Shown here: one piece after another, positions 58,218 through 64,000 of the stretch
How the letters are laid out: each line of letters begins with the position of its first letter
Position numbering within the stretch: position 1 is the first letter of the stretch
Origin: Sphingobacterium sp. FBM7-1
Lineage (GTDB): Bacteria > Bacteroidota > Bacteroidia > Sphingobacteriales > Sphingobacteriaceae
Length of the DNA stretch: 64,000 nt
NCBI RefSeq assembly: GCF_020687765.1
Contig: NZ_JAJEWJ010000010.1
Coordinates: forward strand, 1 to 64,000
Reading direction: 5' to 3'
Notes under the pieces: generated by a model
Databases searched by the model: none
Seen by the model: the letters and a program-made list of their open reading frames with translations, nothing else
Told to the model about the DNA's origin: nothing
Made by a program: the position numbers and the translations under genes

Positions 58218-59318
58218 ATGAAAGTATATAAATTGCTATTTAGAAGTATTTCGCTGGTTTTTTTATTATTGACCACGATGGGCATGAGTTGTAAAAAAGG
58301 ATCGGAGGGTGGCGCGCCGTCCAATCTTGAGCTAGCAGTTAACGTATTTAAGGACGGTTCGGGAAGGGTTGATTTCATTGCCACCGCAAACAATGCCGAC
58401 CGTTATTTTTTCTCTTTTGGACAGGGTAATGAGAGTATCCGTTCGAATGATGGTAAAGTGTCTACCGTCTACAAAGCAAGTGGCGTGTATAATGTAAAGG
58501 TGATTGCTTATTCTTCCGCAAATAAATCTATTGAACTTGCTCAAAACGTGTCCGTTAGTATGGACGATGCGATAGAGGATGTGGGTTATGTGTCGCCCGA
58601 AGATTACCCAGGTATGAGCTTGGTTTGGCAGGATGAATTCGATGGCAATCGCCTAAATACTAAATTCTGGAGTTTTGATATCGGTACAGGAGTTGACGGT
58701 TGGGGTAACCATGAATTGCAATATTATCGGGAAGAGAATGTCGAGGTGCAAAATGGTTATCTAACAATTACTGCAAAGAAAGAAGCTTATAGCGGTAAGC
58801 AATACACGTCGTCGCGGATAAAGACAGAAGGTAAAAAAAGCTTTTTATATGGCCGTATCGATATGAGGGCAAAGCTGCCGAAAGGGCAAGGGATCTGGCC
58901 AGCATTTTGGGCTTTGGGCGCTAACCATAACACAGTGGGTTGGCCATTATGCGGAGAAATCGATTTTATGGAAATGGTCGGCGGGGGGCCAGGCAAGGAC
59001 AACACGGTGCACGGAACGGTACATTATGAGCATGGAGGACATCAGTATGTTGGTGGATCGCATACGTTAACATCTGGAGATTTTTATGATAAGTTTCACG
59101 TCTTCTCCATTGTTTGGACGGCGAATAAACTAACTTGGTATGTAGATAATGAAGAATACTATAGCTTTGATACTACGGACGAGCATAAAGACGAGTTTAG
59201 ACGGCCTTACTTTATCTTACTGAATATGGCTGTCGGGGGTATTTGGCCGGGAAGCCCTGATGTAAATACCGTATTTCCACAGAAATATATTATAGACTAC
59301 GTTCGCGTTTTCCAATAG
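58218..59318 (+). CDS. GH16-family beta-glucanase lipoprotein with PKD domain
   Basis: 366 residues. The lipobox MSC lies at about residue 26-28. A PKD-like domain (about 40-118) resembles that of the first gene in the operon. The GH16 domain (about 130-366) has the catalytic GEIDFME (Glu, Asp, Glu; about 249-255) and WPAFWALGANHN. The loop arrangement is that of laminarinase-type endo-beta-1,3-glucanases. It is lipid-anchored, probably on the cell surface, and would cut polymer before SusC/D import. The stop codon lies in a terminator hairpin. Confidence 0.92.
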   Translation: MKVYKLLFRSISLVFLLLTTMGMSCKKGSEGGAPSNLELAVNVFKDGSGRVDFIATANNADRYFFSFGQGNESIRSNDGKVSTVYKASGVYNVKVIAYSSANKSIELAQNVSVSMDDAIEDVGYVSPEDYPGMSLVWQDEFDGNRLNTKFWSFDIGTGVDGWGNHELQYYREENVEVQNGYLTITAKKEAYSGKQYTSSRIKTEGKKSFLYGRIDMRAKLPKGQGIWPAFWALGANHNTVGWPLCGEIDFMEMVGGGPGKDNTVHGTVHYEHGGHQYVGGSHTLTSGDFYDKFHVFSIVWTANKLTWYVDNEEYYSFDTTDEHKDEFRRPYFILLNMAVGGIWPGSPDVNTVFPQKYIIDYVRVFQ

Positions 59319-59336
59319 GAAACGCGAACTTGTTTG
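59301..59336 (+). terminator. Terminator overlapping the GH16 stop codon
   Basis: GTTCGCGTTTTCC (59301-59313) pairs with GGAAACGCGAAC (59318-59329) with one bulge. The TAG stop lies at the loop. A T-rich stretch (TTGTTTGTT) follows. It closes the polysaccharide operon. Confidence 0.75.
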
Positions 59337-59432
59337 TTAGCCTTCCTATTTAATGGGAGCTATATCGAATACGAATCTTCGCCAGCCTATCTGTATTATA
59401 GTCTACGGCTTCCGTTTTAAGCATATAATGAA

Positions 59433-59440
59433 TACCTTTG
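59433..59440 (+). promoter_or_regulatory. -7 box of thrS
   Basis: TACCTTTG fits TAnnTTTG and lies 94 bases before the thrS ATG, leaving an untranslated leader of about 85 bases. Confidence 0.5.
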
Positions 59441-59451
59441 CTTTCGCAACG

Positions 59452-59508
59452 TTACAGAATATTACAGCCTAGTATGCTGGCTTTCTGTAATTGTTAAGTT
59501 TCATTTTT
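59452..59508 (+). promoter_or_regulatory. Structured 5' leader of thrS (candidate attenuator)
   Basis: Two copies of TTACAG (59452-59457 and 59462-59467) can each pair with CTGTAA (59485-59490), so two hairpins compete. A CAGC/GCTG stem (59465-59468 with 59476-59479) lies inside. A T-rich stretch (to 59510) follows. Control of thrS by tRNA or by its own product through the leader is known in other bacteria; no T-box consensus is seen here. Confidence 0.4.
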
Positions 59509-59534
59509 TTAATAAATTAAAATCATATTCGTAG

Positions 59535-61460
59535 ATGATTAACATTACACTGCCTGACGGCTCTGTCCGTCAGTATGAAAAGGGGACGACTGCGATGCAG
59601 ATAGCCCAATCGATTTCTGAAGGTTTAGCTAGAAATGTATTAGGAGCCGAGGTTAATGGCGACGTATGGGATGCATCCCGAGCGATAGAAGAGGACGCCG
59701 CTGTTAAACTGCTGACTTGGAATGATGATAAAGGGAAATCTACCTTCTGGCATTCGTCTGCACATTTACTGGCAGAGGCTTTGGAAGCGTTGTATCCGGG
59801 GATAAAATTTGGGATTGGACCAGCAATCGAAACGGGGTTTTATTACGATGTGGATTTCGGCGATCGTGAATTTTCTTCCGACGATTTCAAGCAGATCGAA
59901 GACAAAATGCTAGCGCTGGCGAAGCAAAAAGAAACGTTTGAGCGTAAATCAGTTTCGAAGGCAGATGCAGTGGCTTATTTCACCGAGAAAGGCGATGAAT
60001 ATAAGTTGGATTTAATCAAGGATCTAGAGGATGGTAAAATCACGTTCTACACGCAGGGTAATTTTACAGATCTCTGTCGTGGTCCACATATTCCGCATAC
60101 GGGAGTTATCAAGGCGATTAAGTTAACAAACGTTGCTGGAGCCTATTGGCGCGGCGATGAAACACGTAAACAGCTAACGCGTATATATGGTGTGAGTTTT
60201 CCAAAAGCGTCTGAGTTAAGCGAATATCTGAAATTTGTTGAAGAAGCGAAGAAACGCGATCACCGTAAGCTAGGAAAAGAATTGGAGCTTTTTGCTTTTT
60301 CAGACAAAGTAGGAGCAGGGTTACCGCTGTGGTTACCAAAAGGAGCAACACTTCGTCAAAAATTGCAAGAATTCTTACAACGTGCGCAAATAAAGGCTGG
60401 CTATGAACCGGTTGTGACACCGCACATTGGCCATAAACAATTATACGTTACATCGGGGCATTACGAAAAGTACGGCGAAGACGCCTTCCAACCGATTCAG
60501 ACACCTGTGGAGGGGGAGGAATTTTTTCTGAAACCGATGAACTGTCCGCACCATTGCGAGATATACAAAACAAAACCACGTTCTTATAAGGATTTACCTG
60601 TACGCTTTGCTGAATTCGGAACCGTATATCGTTATGAAAAATCAGGCGAATTGCACGGTTTGACACGTGTAAGGGGGTTTACACAGGATGATGCACATTT
60701 GTTTTGTAGACCAGACCAAGTAAAAGAAGAGTTTAAAAAGGTAATAGACCTTACCCTATATGTGTTTGATGCCTTAGGCTTTGAAGATTATACGGCTCAA
60801 GTTTCCCTGCGTGATCCGGAAAATAGGACAAAATATATTGGTACGGATGAAAATTGGAATCTTGCAGAATCGGCAATTATGGAAGCGGCAGCGGAGAAAG
60901 GACTTTCGACGATTGTCGAGTATGGGGAAGCTGCATTTTATGGCCCGAAGCTCGACTTCATGGTAAAAGATGCATTGGGACGGAAATGGCAATTGGGGAC
61001 GATTCAAGTGGATTACAATTTGCCAGAACGGTTTGAATTGGAATATACAGGAAGTGATAATCAGAAGCATCGTCCGGTGATGATTCACCGTGCACCATTT
61101 GGTTCTTTGGAGCGATTTGTAGCGGTACTTATAGAGCATTGTGGTGGCCAATTTCCATTATGGCTTGCACCAGAGCAATTTATAATCCTGCCGGTATCGG
61201 AAAAATATGAAGAAACTGCTAAAACCCTTTTAAATTCATTAAATAATTCCGATATTTGCGGACTGATTGACTTTCGTGATGAGAAGGTCGGTCGTAAGAT
61301 TCGTGATGCAGAAGTGAAAAAAATCCCTTATATGTTGATTGTAGGGGAGAAAGAGCTGGAAAATGGCACAGTTTCTGTTCGTAAGCACGGGTCTGTAGAT
61401 TTAGGTTCAATGAGCCCACAAGAATTTAAGGAATTATTAATTAAAGAAATAACCGTTTAA
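59535..61460 (+). CDS. thrS: Threonyl-tRNA synthetase
   Basis: 641 residues. A TGS domain (1-60) is followed by the editing domain with [11 protein letters not shown], then the class II core. Zinc and substrate residues are in [10 protein letters not shown] and the [11 protein letters not shown] region (motif 3). A C-terminal anticodon-binding domain (about 540-641) completes it. It charges tRNA-Thr. It heads the thrS-infC-rpmI-rplT operon, with 11 bases before infC. Confidence 0.97.
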   Translation: MINITLPDGSVRQYEKGTTAMQIAQSISEGLARNVLGAEVNGDVWDASRAIEEDAAVKLLTWNDDKGKSTFWHSSAHLLAEALEALYPGIKFGIGPAIETGFYYDVDFGDREFSSDDFKQIEDKMLALAKQKETFERKSVSKADAVAYFTEKGDEYKLDLIKDLEDGKITFYTQGNFTDLCRGPHIPHTGVIKAIKLTNVAGAYWRGDETRKQLTRIYGVSFPKASELSEYLKFVEEAKKRDHRKLGKELELFAFSDKVGAGLPLWLPKGATLRQKLQEFLQRAQIKAGYEPVVTPHIGHKQLYVTSGHYEKYGEDAFQPIQTPVEGEEFFLKPMNCPHHCEIYKTKPRSYKDLPVRFAEFGTVYRYEKSGELHGLTRVRGFTQDDAHLFCRPDQVKEEFKKVIDLTLYVFDALGFEDYTAQVSLRDPENRTKYIGTDENWNLAESAIMEAAAEKGLSTIVEYGEAAFYGPKLDFMVKDALGRKWQLGTIQVDYNLPERFELEYTGSDNQKHRPVMIHRAPFGSLERFVAVLIEHCGGQFPLWLAPEQFIILPVSEKYEETAKTLLNSLNNSDICGLIDFRDEKVGRKIRDAEVKKIPYMLIVGEKELENGTVSVRKHGSVDLGSMSPQEFKELLIKEITV

Positions 61461-61471
61461 TATTTAAACAT

Positions 61472-62035
61472 TTGGCATTAAAAAGATCAGGTGGTTTCAG
61501 ACCGCCAATGAGAAAGAAAGAACCAGAACATCGCATTAACGAATTTATCCGGGTACCGGAGGTTCGTTTAGTGGGAGATAACGTTGAGCAAGGTGTTTAT
61601 CCTACTCGTAAGGCATTAGAAATGGCGGACGAGCTGGAGCTTGACTTAGTGGAGATTTCGCCAAATGCCACTCCTCCTGTTTGTAGAGTTATTGATTATA
61701 GCAAATTTGTATACGAACAGAAGAAGAAGCAAAAGGAGATCAAATCGAATGCGAAGCAAACTGTGGTTAAGGAAATCCGTTTTGGACCTAATACTAATGA
61801 TCACGACTTCGAATTCAAATTAAAACATGCTATAAAGTTTTTGGAGAGTGGTGAGAAAGTCCGTGCTTACGTGCATTTTAAAGGTCGTGCTATTGTCTTC
61901 AAGGAGCAAGGAGAGATCTTGTTGTTACGTTTTGCGCAGGCCTTAGAGGATTACGGGAAAGTTGAATTGTTGCCGAAACTAGAGGGAAAGCGGATGTTTT
62001 TAACGCTTGCTCCGAAGACGGCTCCAAAAAAATAA
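61472..62035 (+). CDS. infC: Translation initiation factor IF-3, apparent TTG start
   Basis: 187 residues when started from TTG at 61472. The residues after this codon ([25 protein letters not shown]) look like the normal IF-3 N-terminus in Bacteroidota, so the TTG start is preferred over the ATG at 61508. The domain order is IF3-N with [11 protein letters not shown], the linker, and IF3-C with [14 protein letters not shown]. Non-ATG starts on infC are known to allow feedback by IF-3 itself. It lies between thrS and rpmI. Confidence 0.95.
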   Translation: MALKRSGGFRPPMRKKEPEHRINEFIRVPEVRLVGDNVEQGVYPTRKALEMADELELDLVEISPNATPPVCRVIDYSKFVYEQKKKQKEIKSNAKQTVVKEIRFGPNTNDHDFEFKLKHAIKFLESGEKVRAYVHFKGRAIVFKEQGEILLLRFAQALEDYGKVELLPKLEGKRMFLTLAPKTAPKK

Positions 62036-62072
62036 AGAGAATCTAACAGATTGATATAAAATTAATTTCATT

Positions 62073-62273
62073 ATGCCAAAAGTAAAAACCAATTCCAGCG
62101 CGAAAAAACGTTTCAAATTGACTGGAACAGGTAAGATTGCAAGAAAAAGTGCTTACAAAAGTCACATCTTGACAAAAAAGGAAACAAAGCAAAAACGTAA
62201 TTTGACACAAACAAGTTATGTTTCTGACGCAGATATGGGCAACGTAAAACGTATGCTTGGTATCGGCAAATAA
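62073..62273 (+). CDS. rpmI: 50S ribosomal protein L35
   Basis: 66 residues, basic, with the family pattern [21 protein letters not shown] and a [15 protein letters not shown] segment. It lies 37 bases after infC and about 97 bases before rplT. Confidence 0.97.
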   Translation: MPKVKTNSSAKKRFKLTGTGKIARKSAYKSHILTKKETKQKRNLTQTSYVSDADMGNVKRMLGIGK

Positions 62274-62370
62274 GTTTATTTCTATTATAATATCATTTTT
62301 TTAACCGGGTATTGGGCTGTAAGATTACTGAAAAACGTAACGCCTCATACCAAACTAAATTTTAAATAAT
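62274..62370 (+). promoter_or_regulatory. Structured spacer between rpmI and rplT (candidate L20 site)
   Basis: GGTATTGGGC (about 62309-62318) and GCCTCATACC (about 62342-62351) form an imperfect stem around CTGTAAGATTACTG. In E. coli and B. subtilis L20 binds an rRNA-like structure on this operon's mRNA and represses it. The motif here is only suggestive. Confidence 0.4.
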
Positions 62371-62718
62371 ATGCCACGTTCGGTTAACGCAGTAGCTTCG
62401 AGAAGAAGAAGAAAAAGAATCATGAAAATGGCCAAAGGCTATTTCGGTTCAAGAAGCAAAGTTTATACTATTGCTAAAAATACAGTAGAAAAAGGTTTAC
62501 AGTACGCTTACCGCGACCGTAAAACTAAAAAACGTGAGTTCAGAGCTTTATGGATTCAACGTATCAACGCAGGTGCTCGTCAACATGGAATTTCTTATTC
62601 GCAGTTGATTGGTAAATTAAACGCTAAAAATATTGGCCTTAACCGTAAGGTTTTAGCTGATTTAGCGATGAATAATCCCGACGCTTTTAAAGCGGTAATT
62701 GATACTGTTAACAAATAG
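62371..62718 (+). CDS. rplT: 50S ribosomal protein L20
   Basis: 115 residues. The usual basic start is [29 protein letters not shown], then the globular part with [21 protein letters not shown]. It is an early assembly protein of the large subunit and also a translational repressor of its operon in several bacteria. It closes the thrS-infC-rpmI-rplT operon and is followed by a strong terminator. Confidence 0.98.
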   Translation: MPRSVNAVASRRRRKRIMKMAKGYFGSRSKVYTIAKNTVEKGLQYAYRDRKTKKREFRALWIQRINAGARQHGISYSQLIGKLNAKNIGLNRKVLADLAMNNPDAFKAVIDTVNK

Positions 62719-62755
62719 AGTTCTAACCGTTATCAATTTGTTAGAGATTTGAAAG

Positions 62756-62780
62756 AGGAGCCAAGAGGCTCCTTTTTTTT
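62756..62780 (+). terminator. Terminator of the thrS-infC-rpmI-rplT operon
   Basis: AGGAGCC, loop AAGA, GGCTCCT, then eight T. A classic intrinsic terminator 37 bases after the rplT stop. Confidence 0.9.
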
Positions 62781-62841
62781 GTGCTCGATTTCGGCAACGT
62801 TTGCGTAACTTTTTTTTGATAAATGACTTATGTAATATAAA

Positions 62842-62874
62842 TTGCATGTATATGCAACCGATTGCATATATCGT
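62842..62874. promoter_or_regulatory. Repeated TTGCAT boxes upstream of the second susC
   Basis: TTGCAT (62842-62847) and ATGCAA (62852-62857) form a six-base inverted pair, and a further TTGCATATAT follows at 62862. The cluster lies 30-60 bases before the ATG at 62901, in a promoter-proximal position. It may be an operator; no clear TAnnTTTG box was found nearby. Confidence 0.4.
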
Positions 62875-62900
62875 ATTATTTATAAACCCAGAAAAGTTCT

Positions 62901-64000
62901 ATGAGAGAAAAATTATTTTTGATGTGTGTACTTTTTTTCAGTATGTGGAAAAGTTATGCCCAACCATCCGAAATTGTCGGTACGGTGATCGAAGCACAGT
63001 CTAAGTTGCCGCTAGCGGGCGTTACTGTACGGTTTCAAGGAGAGACAAGTACCTCTTCTACCTCGACAGATGAATCGGGACGATTTGTGTTAAAAGCAAG
63101 TGAAGCCGCTGGAAACCTGTCGTTTAGTTTGGTAGGTTATTTAGCTCGTGAGGTAGTGTATCCAGGAGTGTCATTGCAAACTATAGCATTGACAAAAGAA
63201 AACACCGCATTGGATGAGGTGGTTGTTGTAGGGTACGGAACAGTAAGAAAACGTGACTTGACTGGTTCTGTTGTTTCGGTAAAGGGTGATGAAATAGCCA
63301 AAGTGCCTTCTGCAAATATCATCGAATCTATTCAGGGGAAAGTGCCCGGAGTAGATATTACAAGGAGTAGCGGGTCAGCTTCGTCAGGCGTTTCTATGAC
63401 TGTACGCGGAAACCGCTCTATTACCGCACAAAATGGACCTTTGTTTATTGTTGATGGTGTTCAGTATAGTAATATTCAAGATATCAATCCAAACGATATC
63501 GAATCTATGGAAATATTAAAGGATGCTTCTTCCACCGCTATTTATGGATCAAGAGGGGCTAACGGGGTTGTTATAGTCACGACAAAGAAAGGGAAAGCTG
63601 GACAGGCACGGGTGAGCGTCAATTCGTATGCTGGTGTTTCTAAGGTGGATCGATATCCTAGTGTGATGAATCTGGAGCAATGGGTAAAATTAAGAAGGGA
63701 AGCGTATCGGACTACCGGCAGATGGAATTCGGAAGCTGATGACGATAAAGCCTTCAACAATGCGGAACTCGAGGCCATTCGTAACAATGATTATATCGAC
63801 TATTTTGATTTGTTAGTTAAAGATGGTATGCAACAGAATTATCAGGTAAGTATTAACGGAGGTAGTGATAAGACGACCGTATACTTTAGCGGCGATTACA
63901 TGAATGAGCGAGGTGTTTTTGACATGGATATGACGAATCGATTTGGTGGACGGTTGAATATAGACCAGAAATTAGGGGATTATTTCAAAGCAGGAATGCA
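62901..64000 (+). CDS. SusC/RagA-family TonB-dependent transporter, 5' part (runs off the window)
   Basis: 366 codons are present from the ATG at 62901, in one open frame to the window end. The signal peptide ends in WKSYAQ (about 21). A carboxypeptidase-like domain (about 25-95) is followed by EVVVVGYGTVRKRDLTGSVVS and the plug with ILKDASSTAIYGSRGANGVVIVTTK. It is a second SusC protein, only weakly similar in sequence to the one at 52086. A SusD gene would be expected beyond the window. It is separate from the translation operon, which ends in a terminator. Confidence 0.93.
   Translation, partial: MREKLFLMCVLFFSMWKSYAQPSEIVGTVIEAQSKLPLAGVTVRFQGETSTSSTSTDESGRFVLKASEAAGNLSFSLVGYLAREVVYPGVSLQTIALTKENTALDEVVVVGYGTVRKRDLTGSVVSVKGDEIAKVPSANIIESIQGKVPGVDITRSSGSASSGVSMTVRGNRSITAQNGPLFIVDGVQYSNIQDINPNDIESMEILKDASSTAIYGSRGANGVVIVTTKKGKAGQARVSVNSYAGVSKVDRYPSVMNLEQWVKLRREAYRTTGRWNSEADDDKAFNNAELEAIRNNDYIDYFDLLVKDGMQQNYQVSINGGSDKTTVYFSGDYMNERGVFDMDMTNRFGGRLNIDQKLGDYFKAGM

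Noticed and set aside
59401..59534. T-box riboswitch before thrS
   Set aside because: No T-box sequence or specifier arrangement could be recognised.

Overview
The window looks like chromosomal DNA of a member of the Bacteroidota, most likely the Sphingobacteriaceae. Support: two SusC/RagA-type transporters and a SusD lipoprotein, a DUF5686 protein, Bacteroidota-type promoters (a -7 box of the form TAnnTTTG, sometimes with an upstream TTTG), and no strong Shine-Dalgarno sequences. The assignment rests on reading protein families, not on a search.

Left end (1-4310): an accessory region next to a tRNA-Lys gene. It holds the first 17 codons of an IS3-type transposase, a macro-domain gene with a small unknown partner, a GNAT-like gene, a P-loop ATPase gene and the 3' remnant of an IS66 transposase. 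The genes all lie on the minus strand and are separated by imperfect repeats. Two of these repeats share a 33-base perfect core and have inverted ends, so the block resembles a gene-cassette array without a visible integrase. A 15-base copy of the tRNA-Lys 3' end lies 136 bases from the tRNA.

4311-26206: mostly chromosomal core and housekeeping genes: prmC and ribD (divergent), an ankyrin protein, a DUF5686 outer-membrane protein, an RluA-type pseudouridine synthase, Dps, DoxX, a DEAD-box helicase, a Gfo/Idh/MocA oxidoreductase, an AsmA-like protein behind a tiny membrane ORF, a VOC protein, a YgiB/YgiC-like trio, an Lrp regulator divergent from an SDR plus MetE-like pair, pirin and a secreted metallophosphoesterase.

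26336-34003: an FMN reductase gene diverges from a tightly spaced four-gene operon: HD phosphohydrolase fused to DUF5706 membrane helices, an SdiA-regulated-type lipoprotein, a GAF protein, and a kinase-like domain fused to a BamA-type barrel. A 26-bp near-perfect palindrome lies in the divergent region. The four-gene operon is the best candidate in the window for an undescribed system outside the left-end array.

34015-48077: a degenerate DEAD-box-like protein, oligoendopeptidase F, a second Gfo/Idh oxidoreductase, a large catalase (katE type), a sialidase-like protein, a YqhD-like alcohol dehydrogenase, a cupin-egtD-egtB operon for ergothioneine-type chemistry, a DUF819 membrane protein and queE.

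48146-59318: a polysaccharide utilisation locus. A transmembrane propeller/LuxR regulator diverges from an operon of PKD lipoprotein, SusC, SusD, a TIM-barrel glycosidase and a GH16 enzyme. The likely substrate is a beta-1,3-type glucan.

59535-64000: the translation operon thrS-infC-rpmI-rplT, then the 5' part of a second SusC gene that runs off the window.
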